Source: Sulfurovum sp. (lineage in GTDB: Bacteria > Campylobacterota > Campylobacteria > Campylobacterales > Sulfurovaceae). Taken from it: a stretch of DNA of 35,733 nucleotides. The notes beneath the pieces are model-generated. The model ran no database searches. It saw nothing but the letters and a program-made list of their open reading frames with translations, and had not been told where the DNA came from. The number at the start of each line of letters is the position of its first letter. Position 1 is the stretch's first letter. The stretch lies in contig WGDG01000264.1 of the NCBI GenBank assembly GCA_015493425.1, positions 1 through 35,733 of the forward strand. Direction: 5' to 3'. Of the stretch, positions 9,611-18,924 are shown in pieces. The position numbers were made by a program, and so were the translations under genes.

Positions 9611-10673
9611 TTCCGCCTAACAGGTTCTTCAGAATGGCAAGGGAGTTCACCGCAACCTCACCTTTTAGCAGAGCCGAAGGCTTGATATAGTAGAAGGTAT
9701 CATCTTCCGCCATCACCTCTACTGGAATAGCTCTAAATCCAAACTGCGTCCGCATAAAGACGATCTGTGTACCTCCCTCTTTGATCACGGCACTCTTTTT
9801 CAGTTTCAGTACATCTCCAAAAACGATCAGGTCAGCACTCAGTATCAAACCAGAAGCAAGCTGTACACTTTCCGGGACAGAAAAACGCACCCTTCTTGTC
9901 TGATTTTCACGGTTAATCACATCCGAAAGCTGCAAGACACGGGACTCGAACACTTTATCGGCTACCGAAAGCCGTACCCTTTCTCCTTCCTTCAATTTAA
10001 GTGTACGCAGTGCTTCGATATTGGCTTCGATCCAGAGTGATCCTTTTTGTTTGATCACAAAGAGCGCATCAGAGGGACTTGTACTCTTACCCGGTGTGGC
10101 ATTGAGCACAATGATACTTCCTGACACATCACTTTTCACCTTGAGAGTCCTTGCAATTTTCAAACTTTTGAAAAGAGCCTTAATACTTTCACGGTCCGCA
10201 CCGTAACTCTCTAACAGTGCTTTGGCAGCTGCAATCTTGATTTTGTCCGTTTCTAATTCGGCACGTGCAGCCTTACACTCTTTTTTTGGAATGATCCCCT
10301 CTTTACAAAGCATAATCTTTCGCTCTGTCAAATGTTTGTGATGACGGTACTCAATGGCATCTGCAATGGCTTTCTGCTGCACTACAATCCATTTGGTTCC
10401 TGTCACTTCCGCCAATATCTCGCCTTGCTTCACCTTTTGGTACTTTGCGACATAAAGTTTATGTACATTGGCCTCAAACGGCAAAGATATCGTATGCAGC
10501 AGTGTCGGAGGAGTTACTACTTCAACGATAATCCTCCCCAGAGGGTAACTATCGGCTCTTGCGGGTTCGGCTACCTTGATATCCCAGTTCTTCTCCTGTT
10601 TCGGCGTCAATTTCACTTCTTCAGCCTGGACAAAGCACATAAGGGTTGCAAGCAGTATCAATCGTTTTTTCAT
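9600..10673 (-). CDS. RND efflux periplasmic adaptor subunit (CusB/CzcB-like)
   Basis: Signal peptide; barrel-sandwich and helical hairpin pattern; overlaps the RND gene by 11 bp. Confidence 0.85.
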   Translation of the reverse strand: MKKRLILLATLMCFVQAEEVKLTPKQEKNWDIKVAEPARADSYPLGRIIVEVVTPPTLLHTISLPFEANVHKLYVAKYQKVKQGEILAEVTGTKWIVVQQKAIADAIEYRHHKHLTERKIMLCKEGIIPKKECKAARAELETDKIKIAAAKALLESYGADRESIKALFKSLKIARTLKVKSDVSGSIIVLNATPGKSTSPSDALFVIKQKGSLWIEANIEALRTLKLKEGERVRLSVADKVFESRVLQLSDVINRENQTRRVRFSVPESVQLASGLILSADLIVFGDVLKLKKSAVIKEGGTQIVFMRTQFGFRAIPVEVMAEDDTFYYIKPSALLKGEVAVNSLAILKNLLGGNDE

Positions 10674-11869
10674 TTTTTATCCTTTGTTTCACTGATCGTA
10701 TAAAATCTAAACAGTGTTGTATAGTAAGCTTCCTTTTCCGCATAGATCGCCTGTCGTATCTGATAAAGCTTTTGTCTGTTCATCAAATACTCCAAAACCG
10801 AGATCTCTCCAAGGGAAAAGCTCTTTTGTACCATAGGGAAAAGCTTTTGGGTATAATCATATTCATTCTTTCGCAAGGCATTGATCATTAGGGCATGACT
10901 CTGCAGCTGTGAACGCAGTTCCATAAGCGCACTCCGTTTCTGATGCATCTTCTGTTTGAACTCATACTGAAGTGCACTATTCTTATACATAGCAGCTGCA
11001 CGCTCCTCCTCAAAACGGCGATTGGTGAAATTCAGAGGAATAGAGACCCCTATAGCATATCTCTCCGTATCCAGTTCATTGATGTACTGTACATAAGTGT
11101 CAATAGAGTCAACTGACCTGGAGTAGCGTTTCAGCCTATCCTCGGTACTTTGTATGCGTTTTTCATACGCTTTTTTTGACAAGGAGAACGGCTCTTTGTA
11201 GTCTACCCTGCTTTGGACAGGATACATATCACGGCAGGAAAAAACGACACTCTCTTTGTTCGGAATGTTCCCGAGTATCATTAACCTCTGTCTGGAAATA
11301 CGCTGCTGCATCTTCAGTGCCTGAAGCTGTGCATAAAGTCTGTTCTTTTCAGTCTCCAGCTGAATAAGCTCCATTTTGGAGATCTCCTGATGCAGATAGG
11401 CTTTCTCTTTCTTTTTATAGAGCTTGACAAAATCCAGATAGCTTGCTCTGAAACTTCTGTACTTCTGTGCATCAAGACAGTGCTGATGATAGAGGTTTTT
11501 CATACCGTTCTCAAAATCGAGCAGTTCCATCTCTTTTTCCAGCATATAGGCATCATTGGAGAGCTGTGTAATACGCTGCTCCTGTGAAAGCACGCCAGGC
11601 ATCATCATCTTCTTTGAAAGACCTATGGTATACTCAGTACCGCTTTTACCAATGTACGGAACGGCATGTGCCCCTGCTGCTGTCAACGAGAAAGGGTCTC
11701 CTGCCGTATCTGCCCGGTTCTTTGCCGCAAGAGAGAGTCTTTCGTAATATTGTGCCTTTGTCAGTGCACCATCTTTTTTTATCGATGCCAATACTTTATC
11801 AAGTGTATACGTCGATGCATATGCCCCGTGCATTAGTAAAAGGGCATACATTATATATCTCAGTTTCAT
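10670..11869 (-). CDS. TolC-family outer-membrane efflux protein (CusC/CzcC-like)
   Basis: Signal peptide, long alpha-helical repeats, overlaps adaptor start by 4 bp. Confidence 0.8.
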   Translation of the reverse strand: MKLRYIMYALLLMHGAYASTYTLDKVLASIKKDGALTKAQYYERLSLAAKNRADTAGDPFSLTAAGAHAVPYIGKSGTEYTIGLSKKMMMPGVLSQEQRITQLSNDAYMLEKEMELLDFENGMKNLYHQHCLDAQKYRSFRASYLDFVKLYKKKEKAYLHQEISKMELIQLETEKNRLYAQLQALKMQQRISRQRLMILGNIPNKESVVFSCRDMYPVQSRVDYKEPFSLSKKAYEKRIQSTEDRLKRYSRSVDSIDTYVQYINELDTERYAIGVSIPLNFTNRRFEEERAAAMYKNSALQYEFKQKMHQKRSALMELRSQLQSHALMINALRKNEYDYTQKLFPMVQKSFSLGEISVLEYLMNRQKLYQIRQAIYAEKEAYYTTLFRFYTISETKDKK

Positions 11870-12222
11870 TGTTTTTTTCCTTTTTCATTGGCATTCCGGT
11901 CTGTTGTTTTGGAGATGACCGCCCCGTCCAGTGCATTAATCTCTATGGTGCAGTGTTCCGTAGCAATGCGGTAAAAGAGCAGCTGTCCTTTATGTTTCAG
12001 CTTTCTGGAACGAATCTTTCGTGCATGGCACACTTTCATTGCGATCCGTTCGGCCTCTTCCGGTTCTGTTTGGCACAGTCGCTGCAGCTTCTGTCGGTGA
12101 TGCAACTGCACGCTTGGTCTGTGATTGTAGATCGTGAGCGGTATGGAGCTCTCTACCTTCAACTGCTCGGCAGCTGCCATACCGGCTATAAAAAGTGGTA
12201 TAACCCATACTGTTATTTTCAT
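11866..12222 (-). CDS. Small exported protein, first gene of the efflux operon (weak PepSY-like C-terminus)
   Basis: Signal peptide MKITVWVIPLFIAGMAAAEQ; 4-bp overlap with the TolC gene; C-terminal TEHCTIEINALDGAVIS. Confidence 0.65.
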   Translation of the reverse strand: MKITVWVIPLFIAGMAAAEQLKVESSIPLTIYNHRPSVQLHHRQKLQRLCQTEPEEAERIAMKVCHARKIRSRKLKHKGQLLFYRIATEHCTIEINALDGAVISKTTDRNANEKGKKQ

Positions 12223-12289
12223 ATACCTGTTCCTTTTCTTACTATTCTGTTATGTTGATTGAGCCCTTAAAACTCGCTATTCTGAACTT

Positions 12290-12311
12290 TATTCGAAATC
12301 CATATTCGAAA
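12290..12311. promoter_or_regulatory. Direct repeat TATTCGAAA (12290-12298 and 12303-12311), 13-bp spacing, upstream of the efflux operon
   Basis: Two identical 9-mers, each containing TTCGAA, 68-90 bp upstream of the first gene (minus strand). Confidence 0.45.
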
Positions 12312-12412
12312 ATACCCATTAAAGGGTGAAGCTAAAACAAGTTTAAAATGATGGCACAAAACAGTCTGTTTTTTTATGATGCTTGAGTCAAGGGTAGTGT
12401 GAGGTAGTAGAA

Positions 12413-12715
12413 TTATACTATCGGGGGTTTGATGATGCTCTTTTTATAGGGTAGAATATACTCTGGTATGTAATACTCAATGGTTTGTTTCTTGGTATGA
12501 ATATCCATAGAGGGAAACTCTGTATAGACAAGTGCAACAAAATGAAACATATTATGTAGTTGATGGATATCCGTACTTGCTTCCGATACTGTATAACTCT
12601 CCAACGAGGAGATCACACCGGCCTTATTGTTGTGATCAATCATTGTGAGTACTGTATCGTGCACAATAACAAAAGAGAGCATAAATACAACGAGAAATAC
12701 TAGTTTGGATCGCAT
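12413..12715 (-). CDS. Hypothetical exported/membrane-anchored 100-aa protein
   Basis: Hydrophobic N-terminus MRSKLVFLVVFMLSFVIVHD; open frame with no overlapping better candidate. Confidence 0.5.
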   Translation of the reverse strand: MRSKLVFLVVFMLSFVIVHDTVLTMIDHNNKAGVISSLESYTVSEASTDIHQLHNMFHFVALVYTEFPSMDIHTKKQTIEYYIPEYILPYKKSIIKPPIV

Positions 12716-12769
12716 TACACTCCTTTATTTTCTAATGAATGAGGAACTTTACACCAAAACCTCTTAATT

Positions 12770-13576
12770 CTAAATGAAAAAAATTATCGTTTGAATCACG
12801 GTTGTTTTTGCATATTGCCAAAAAGGGAGTAGATACTCCACCTGCTCGTCGCTCAGTATTGCAGTGGTATCGGCAATACATTTGAGATGCATTCGTGTTG
12901 CTTCAAGCTTCAGTGCAGCAATCTTTTTGAGCTGTTTCTCTATACTTTTGGGATCCTCTCTGTCGATCATCGCTTCAGAGACTTCATCGGTCAAGGGTTT
13001 TAACTTCTTTTTGATACACTTGACTGTCCGCAAAGTTTCTTTGCCTACCTTCATGAGGTTCTCTTTTTGTTTTTTACCGAGGTCAAGACCTCCTTTGTCC
13101 CAGTTTAGAACCAAAAGCTTTGTAAAGTGCGGCAGTGAATCACTGTTGATCAAAAAAGGCGAATTGCTCAGTGCATAAATTTTATCGTTTGCCTGCATCT
13201 CCTTAATCATCACAGTGAAAGAACCCTGCAGGTATCCTGCCAGCATATAGTTCGCTATCTCTTCAAGCTCTTTCTTGTTCACCTTTCCTTTTTGTGAAGG
13301 CATCATCCCGAATTTGGCTACCTTGTTTGATTCACATATCGATTTGGAAACATCGGGATTGAGCACATAGTCGACGATAAATGCCTCTTGCTCTTCAGAC
13401 TTTTCTTTTGCAAGTTTTACATGGAAAACCACTGCATCTATTGCCGGCGCAGTCAGGTTTTGCAGCTCGAAAAACTGCGGTGTTTTCAGCATATGACAGA
13501 AGGCACAATTATTCGTCAACAGCTGTGCATCATTTTCCTGTGCCAGGAGAATTGTAGTGAGGGCGGATGCTACCAC
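12770..13576 (-). CDS. Exported cytochrome c-like protein (one CxxCH)
   Basis: CAFCH heme motif; KFGMMPSQKGKVNKKELEEIANYM block shared with the protein at 18925-19350. Confidence 0.75.
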   Translation of the reverse strand: MVASALTTILLAQENDAQLLTNNCAFCHMLKTPQFFELQNLTAPAIDAVVFHVKLAKEKSEEQEAFIVDYVLNPDVSKSICESNKVAKFGMMPSQKGKVNKKELEEIANYMLAGYLQGSFTVMIKEMQANDKIYALSNSPFLINSDSLPHFTKLLVLNWDKGGLDLGKKQKENLMKVGKETLRTVKCIKKKLKPLTDEVSEAMIDREDPKSIEKQLKKIAALKLEATRMHLKCIADTTAILSDEQVEYLLPFWQYAKTTVIQTIIFFI

Positions 13577-13630
13577 GAGTATTTTTTTAGCCTTATTGTT
13601 CCTTGTATAACATTTACATTGTGTGTTTGC

Positions 13631-13681
13631 TATATCAACTGTATGTGAATTTTTTACCTGAATTCACATACAGTTGATATA
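13631..13681. repeat. 21-bp perfect inverted repeat with 9-nt spacer in a divergent intergenic region
   Basis: tatatcaactgtatgtgaatt (13631-13651) / aattcacatacagttgatata (13661-13681). Confidence 0.9.
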
Positions 13682-13791
13682 CAATGATTACACTATGCAG
13701 ATAACAAATTACTTATATTATTTTTTTATTTTTGGGGAATAGCTCCCGAAAACTGATAAAATAGTGAATCATAGATACAAAAGGCTTTGAA

Positions 13792-13977
13792 TTGCAAAGG
13801 AAAATATTGCTTCTCGAAGACGATCTGCAGCTGAACCATACCATCAGGCAGTTCCTTGAGCACCATGCGTATGCCGTACTCTCCGCCTACGATGCCCACC
13901 AGGCAAAAGATATACTCTATGAAACCGATATAGACCTGATGCTTCTGGATATCAAGGTGCCGCCATTCGCCTTCTAG
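13792..13977 (+). pseudogene. Truncated response-regulator receiver domain
   Basis: MQRKILLLEDDLQLNHTIRQFLEHHAYAVLSAYDAHQAKDILYETDIDLMLLDIKVP then frame loss; aligns with the intact RR at 15893. Confidence 0.8.
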
Positions 13978-14258
13978 ACAACCTCATATCAAACGCCATC
14001 AAATACAACAGAACCGGCGGCAGTATGGAGATCAGTTTGACATCTCAGTATTTCCGCATCAAAGACAGCGGCGTCGGCATTGCCCAGAAAGAACTCGCTA
14101 CGATCCAAGAACGCTTCAAACGTGCCAACAGCATCGAGGGCGGATTCGGCATAGGGCTCGATATTGTCCATCAGGTAGTGAAGTCTTACGGTTTTGAGAT
14201 AACGATAGACTCAAAAACAGATCAGGGAACGGAGGTAAGTGTTACATGGCAAAAATAG
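13962..14258 (+). pseudogene. Histidine kinase C-terminal (HATPase) fragment fused out of frame to the receiver fragment
   Basis: AIRLLDNLISNAIKYNRTGGSMEI (N box), IKDSGVGIAQKEL (G1), GGFGIGLDIVHQVV (G2); no DHp domain upstream. Confidence 0.85.
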
Positions 14259-14614
14259 TATTCATTTTCTGCATGGCATTTTTTTCATTATGGGGAGAGA
14301 ATCATGTAGATGAACATTTACTGCAAAAAGCATGTTTATCCTGTCATGCACAACAGCAGATCCCTTCGGAGATAATCTACCGCCGCTACCTGCTGAAGTA
14401 CTCTTCCACGTCAGTCATCAGACAGAAGATCTACGCGTACTTAAAGGCACCCTCCACCCAGGCATCGATCATGCCCAAACCGTTCTTCAGGAAGTTCCCT
14501 CTCAAAGAACCGTCAGAACTCGATGACAAAACACTGCAGAAGTTGATCGATGCCTATGTCGATCTCTATGATGTCAGGATGAAGATATATGTTGTACCCG
14601 AGAAAACCGATTGA
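14246..14614 (+). CDS. Small exported cytochrome c-like protein (CxxCH)
   Basis: Signal peptide; CLSCH motif; MPKPF block. Confidence 0.7.
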   Translation: MAKIVFIFCMAFFSLWGENHVDEHLLQKACLSCHAQQQIPSEIIYRRYLLKYSSTSVIRQKIYAYLKAPSTQASIMPKPFFRKFPLKEPSELDDKTLQKLIDAYVDLYDVRMKIYVVPEKTD

Positions 14615-14621
14615 TGTCAAA

Positions 14622-14639
14622 GTAACAATCAACTAACAA
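14622..14639 (+). promoter_or_regulatory. Candidate response-regulator site: GTAACA-N5-CTAACA (11-bp spacing)
   Basis: 14622 and 14633, followed by TTTATACTATAAT, upstream of the 14672 operon. Confidence 0.45.
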
Positions 14640-14671
14640 AAACTTTATACTATAATGGCAAAGGAGAATAT

Positions 14672-15106
14672 ATGAAGCAACTATTTATTTTAGTCTTATC
14701 GCTATTTGTAACTGTTTCTCTGTTAAGTGCCAATAAGAAAACATCTGACGAACAGACAGTAAAGCAACTTGTACAAAAAGTTAAACAAAGTCAAGGCGAC
14801 GAACGCCGAAAAGCGATGAATGCCCTCAAAGTCCAACTGCGTTCCATGAACCAAAATACACGCCGAAAAGTCATGATGGATCTTCAAAAAGGTTTTTCCG
14901 GTGAGCGACACGGTATGCAACGAGGCATGCAGAAGCATACAAGTCATGAAGGTCTTTCTTCAGGCCCTGTACAAAACATGCCCTCTTCCGGAAGAATGCA
15001 GACACATTCTTCACCACAATCACCCCTTCAATCCGCCCCCTCAATGCCTCATAAAAGTCCACAAATGCCTTCTCAGCATTTCAGGCAACCAGGAGGCCAT
15101 AGATAA
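14672..15106 (+). CDS. Exported Gln/Met/His/Ser/Pro-rich protein
   Basis: Signal peptide MKQLFILVLSLFVTVSLLSA; low-complexity C-terminus MPSSGRMQTHSS...MPHKSPQMPSQHFRQPGGHR; overlaps next gene. Confidence 0.7.
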   Translation: MKQLFILVLSLFVTVSLLSANKKTSDEQTVKQLVQKVKQSQGDERRKAMNALKVQLRSMNQNTRRKVMMDLQKGFSGERHGMQRGMQKHTSHEGLSSGPVQNMPSSGRMQTHSSPQSPLQSAPSMPHKSPQMPSQHFRQPGGHR

Positions 15107-15900
15107 TGCTTCCTCGTCTCGTCGGCTTTTTTTTCATAGCGAGTGTATTGCTGTTCGGATACACTGACAGTGATATTGACGGTGTAGACGACAGCATAGA
15201 CCTTTGCCCCGGCACACCTTTTGATGAACTGGTTGACAAATACGGCTGCTCCCAAAACAAACTCTTTCCCGGAAAACTCATTGTACAGATCGGAAGTGAT
15301 ACCAGTTTCAACCAGATAGACGACACTGTCAGCAATCTGAATATCTATGCCAACTATATGATTAAAGAGTGGAATTTTTCCATTGCCAACAGTAACTACT
15401 ATGTAACCAACCTTTCCAACGATGTTGCAGAGAACAATCTTTACCTGACCGCAGGCTATACATTCGTCAAAGACAATATACGCACGCGATTCTCTGTGGG
15501 TACCAAATTTGATCTCAGTGACCGGGAAAGCAGGGAACAGGAGAGAGATAACGACTATTACGCTTCCGTGAATGTCGAATACTTCTTCCAAAAGAAACAC
15601 AATCTCTTTTTCTACTACAGCTATACCGCCAGTGGAGACAGCGATGTCATCGATTATGAGAATTTCCACTCTGTTTCTGCAGGGTACGGCTACAGCGTCA
15701 CCGACAAGTGGTACACGGCACTCTCATACAATTATGCGCAGAACTACTACCCAGATACCGATGATTACCGGGCTGTTTCATGGTACAATTCCTACCGGTT
15801 CAACCAATCTGTCTATGCCACGCTGAACTATAGCCATACATTTGATGACATTTCCTACAGCCATATCGTTACCTTTACCATAGGAGCTTACTTTGATTAA
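15106..15900 (+). CDS. Predicted outer-membrane beta-barrel protein with TSP3-type Ca-binding motif
   Basis: DSDIDGVDDSIDLCPGTPFDELVDKYGC, followed by alternating aromatic beta strands ending in a terminal aromatic pattern (FTIGAYFD). Confidence 0.75.
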   Translation: MLPRLVGFFFIASVLLFGYTDSDIDGVDDSIDLCPGTPFDELVDKYGCSQNKLFPGKLIVQIGSDTSFNQIDDTVSNLNIYANYMIKEWNFSIANSNYYVTNLSNDVAENNLYLTAGYTFVKDNIRTRFSVGTKFDLSDRESREQERDNDYYASVNVEYFFQKKHNLFFYYSYTASGDSDVIDYENFHSVSAGYGYSVTDKWYTALSYNYAQNYYPDTDDYRAVSWYNSYRFNQSVYATLNYSHTFDDISYSHIVTFTIGAYFD

Positions 15901-16522
15901 ACTTCTTTTGCTTGAAGATGACCCCAATCTTGCCAAAACACTCAAGAAGTATCTCGAGCGCAACGGCTACAGTGTAACATGGGCAAAAAACGGAGAGGAG
16001 GCGATGGAGCTTACCTACGCCAACAGCTACGACCTATATCTTTTCGACATCAATGTCCCGCTCATTAACGGTATCGATCTGCTGAGTGACCTGCGCGATG
16101 CCGAAGATACGACACCGACCATCATCATCTCGGCACTGGTCGATGTGGAAAGCGTGACCAAAGGCTTCATTGCAGGTGCCGATGACTACCTGAAAAAGCC
16201 TTTTGATCCCGACGAACTTCTGGTGCGCATTCAGGCAAAGACATCCGGCTTGAAAAAAACCCTGAAGTTCAAAAACTTTGAAATAGACCTCCGGGATGAC
16301 AGTGTCTATAAAGATGGAGAGGAACTTTACCTGGGACAGGTACAAAAAAACATACTGCTGGCACTCATCAAAAACCACCCCAATCCTGTGACCAAAGAAG
16401 AGCTGCTTCTGCTTCATGAGAACCCGAGCGATGTCGCCCTGCGTGTGAATATCACAAAACTGAAAAAAAGTCTTAACGTATCCATAGAAAACGTTAGAGG
16501 AGTCGGCTATAAAATTATCTGA
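15893..16522 (+). CDS. OmpR-family response regulator
   Basis: Receiver: LLLEDDPNLAKTLKKYL, DLYLFDINVP, KKPFDPDELLVRI; winged-helix C-terminus ENVRGVGYKII. Confidence 0.93.
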   Translation: MIKLLLLEDDPNLAKTLKKYLERNGYSVTWAKNGEEAMELTYANSYDLYLFDINVPLINGIDLLSDLRDAEDTTPTIIISALVDVESVTKGFIAGADDYLKKPFDPDELLVRIQAKTSGLKKTLKFKNFEIDLRDDSVYKDGEELYLGQVQKNILLALIKNHPNPVTKEELLLLHENPSDVALRVNITKLKKSLNVSIENVRGVGYKII

Positions 16523-16562
16523 AAAAGAGTCGCTGATCAAGAGTTTTCTCCTCTTTTTTCTG

Positions 16563-17549
16563 GTGATAGAAGCTTTTTTGACCTTCATCTTCTACCAGTA
16601 CGAAAAGATAGAGGAAGAACATTTAAAAGAAAACCTTTTTCTCGAGATGAAAAACTACAGTTTCTTTTTTGACGATACCCGTTTCGACATAGACATTGTT
16701 CCGCACAAAAAAAACAGATCCCCCTATGAACTCTATATGGATAACAGATCGCTTTACATACTTGTACCCATGCCCTCTTCTCCCCGGGACATGCTCAAGG
16801 TCTATTACCCCAGAACAGCATTCACCAAACAGGTTGAGACATTGAGAAAAGGCATTCTGTACCAGTTTCTTTTTCTTACCCTGCTTGCCTTCATCATCTC
16901 TCTGCTTTTCTCTTTTTATGCGCTCAATCCTCTGCGAAGGTCTTTGTCACTGCTGGAGACTTTCATAAAAGATATCATACACGATCTCAATACTCCCATC
17001 AGCAACATCCTTATCAATCTCAAGATGATGGATGCCAAAAATGAGGAGGTGGAGAGCATTACACGCAGTACCAAAGCGATCTCCATGCTCCACAACAACC
17101 TCAATGCCTACCTGGAAAAAACAAAAAGTGAGAGTGAACGGTTCAGACTTCAGGAAGTGGTAGACGAACAGGTCGCCTTTTTTGCGCCCATGTATCACTA
17201 TCTTCAGTGGACTGTCGAAGAGGATGAACGTATTTTACTGACAGACCGTCATGCCTTCAGCCGTATTATTTACAATCTTCTCAGCAATGCATGCAAATAC
17301 AATACTTCTAATGGTTTCATACGTATTGAGACCATTGGAGATTCTCTGATCATCACTAACAGCAGTCATGGTATCAAAGAGCCTTCCAAGGTTTTTGAAC
17401 GTTTCTACAAAGAGAGTGAACGGGGACTCGGCATCGGCCTGCATATCGTCAGGGGACTCTCTGAGCAACTGCATATCAAACCCCGTCTCACTGTTGAGGG
17501 AACAACAGTAAAGGTAACACTTCAGCTTTCCAAGGTAACACTTAAGTAA
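16563..17549 (+). CDS. Sensor histidine kinase
   Basis: H box IIHDLNTPISNI; N box NLLSNACKYN; G2 RGLGIGLHIVRGL; two hydrophobic segments. True start probably a little upstream, overlapping the RR stop. Confidence 0.9.
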   Translation: MIEAFLTFIFYQYEKIEEEHLKENLFLEMKNYSFFFDDTRFDIDIVPHKKNRSPYELYMDNRSLYILVPMPSSPRDMLKVYYPRTAFTKQVETLRKGILYQFLFLTLLAFIISLLFSFYALNPLRRSLSLLETFIKDIIHDLNTPISNILINLKMMDAKNEEVESITRSTKAISMLHNNLNAYLEKTKSESERFRLQEVVDEQVAFFAPMYHYLQWTVEEDERILLTDRHAFSRIIYNLLSNACKYNTSNGFIRIETIGDSLIITNSSHGIKEPSKVFERFYKESERGLGIGLHIVRGLSEQLHIKPRLTVEGTTVKVTLQLSKVTLK

Positions 17550-17552
17550 CAC
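17514..17552 (+). promoter_or_regulatory. Candidate response-regulator sites: GTAACAC at 17514, 17535 and 17546
   Basis: Three identical heptamers; 21- and 11-bp spacing; located across the HK stop codon, upstream of the DUF2202 lipoprotein gene. Confidence 0.45.
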
Positions 17553-17596
17553 TACTGATTCATACTTCTTCTATCATTTATCAAAAAGGAGAACAG

Positions 17597-18799
17597 ATGA
17601 TCAAAAAATATATATTCGGATCGGCCATTACAGCTTCATTACTTTTAGTGGGATGCAGCGGAGGAAGCGATACTGTTACCAGTACAGATTCAACCTTGAG
17701 CACAGCAACAGGGTATGTGGTGGATTCAGCCGTACAAAACATGGACTATGACTGTGTAGCAGACAATGAGATGGACAAGGTCACCGGCGCAGACGGTGCA
17801 TTTACCTGTCAGAACATGAACCAGGTACGTTTCAGAATCGGCAAAATGGTACTGGGTGAGATCGAAACATTGCCTCAAGACGGTTATGTTCTTCCACAGG
17901 ACATGGTAGGAACAGACAGAGAGAACGTTACTGATCTGAAAGTGACTGCTATGGCACAGCTTTTGCAGTCACTCGATGAAAATGACGACTTAAGTGACGG
18001 CATTCAGATCCCTGATAATGTCAAAGCCCTCTTTGAAAATGAAAATTTCCATGAAGGAAACCTGATGCAGTATATGTCTCAGGCATCTATTGCACATGTT
18101 CGTACGCAGACAGAAGCACAGGAACACCTCAGAGAGACCATGCGGGACATGGGAATGGACCACAATGGTTCAGATTCGGAACATGGTATAGATCTTTCAC
18201 AGTATCCTATGTCAGATTTGACAGATGCACAAAAATATACCATTGCCTATATGTGGAATGAAGAAAAACTGGCAAAAGATCTTTACCTGGAACTCAATAA
18301 GATCTATCCGACACAACAGCTTGAGAAGATCGCAACACAGTCGGAAACGAAACACCAGGCGATGGTCGAGGCACTTGTTCAACGCTATGATCTGAACATC
18401 ACCAACCTTGTTGACTACAAAGAAAACTACTCAGAAGAGGAGTTAAGAGCATTTGGGCCGGGAGAATTCGGCGTACAGGATATTCAGGACCTGTACGACA
18501 CACTATATACAGAAGGACAAGCTTCTCAGCAAGCGTCACTTGAAGTCGGGTGTAAAGTTGAAGTCACTGATGTAGAGGATCTTCTCGATGAGATCCAAAT
18601 TGCAGAAAAGGTTAATGCGAGCGATCTCGTAGCAACATGGAATGTACTTCTCAGCGGAAGCTACAAGCACTACTGGGCATTTGACAAAGGACTAAAAAAC
18701 AAAGGTGTGACCGAAGGGTGTTGTTCACTTGGAACAGATTTCTGTCATCCCGAATATCCTCAAAATGAGAATGGTGGTAAAGGACAGAATAAACACTAA
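17597..18799 (+). CDS. Lipoprotein with C-terminal DUF2202 (ferritin-like) domain
   Basis: Lipobox LLLVGCSGG; EEKLAKDLYLELNKIYPTQQLEKIATQSETKHQAMVEALVQRYDL; GSYKHYWAFDKGLKNKGVTEGCC...FCHPEYPQ. Confidence 0.85.
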   Translation: MIKKYIFGSAITASLLLVGCSGGSDTVTSTDSTLSTATGYVVDSAVQNMDYDCVADNEMDKVTGADGAFTCQNMNQVRFRIGKMVLGEIETLPQDGYVLPQDMVGTDRENVTDLKVTAMAQLLQSLDENDDLSDGIQIPDNVKALFENENFHEGNLMQYMSQASIAHVRTQTEAQEHLRETMRDMGMDHNGSDSEHGIDLSQYPMSDLTDAQKYTIAYMWNEEKLAKDLYLELNKIYPTQQLEKIATQSETKHQAMVEALVQRYDLNITNLVDYKENYSEEELRAFGPGEFGVQDIQDLYDTLYTEGQASQQASLEVGCKVEVTDVEDLLDEIQIAEKVNASDLVATWNVLLSGSYKHYWAFDKGLKNKGVTEGCCSLGTDFCHPEYPQNENGGKGQNKH

Positions 18800-18827
18800 T
18801 TCTTTTCTCTCCATCTCTTCCTTCTTT

Positions 18828-18851
18828 CCAGCCTGCCAGGATGCAGGTTGG
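18828..18851 (+). terminator. Putative terminator hairpin CCAGCCTGC...GCAGGTTGG
   Basis: 9-bp stem with one G-T pair; related hairpin follows the second DUF2202 gene. Confidence 0.55.
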
Positions 18852-18924
18852 AACATTCTATCTAATCCACTTTTAGTTCATAAACAAATATTATAATATC
18901 TATAACCAAACTAAAAGGATTCCT

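Noticed and set aside
11584-12258. 224-aa plus-strand ORF
   Set aside because: Antisense to the TolC-like and small exported genes, which have signal peptides and overlapping operon structure
14236-14247. TGTTAC (reverse of GTAACA) before the 14246 cytochrome gene
   Set aside because: Single copy, within the HK-remnant frame and without an 11-bp partner; likely chance
15073-15669. 198-aa minus-strand ORF
   Set aside because: Antisense to the TSP3/barrel gene; no recognisable features
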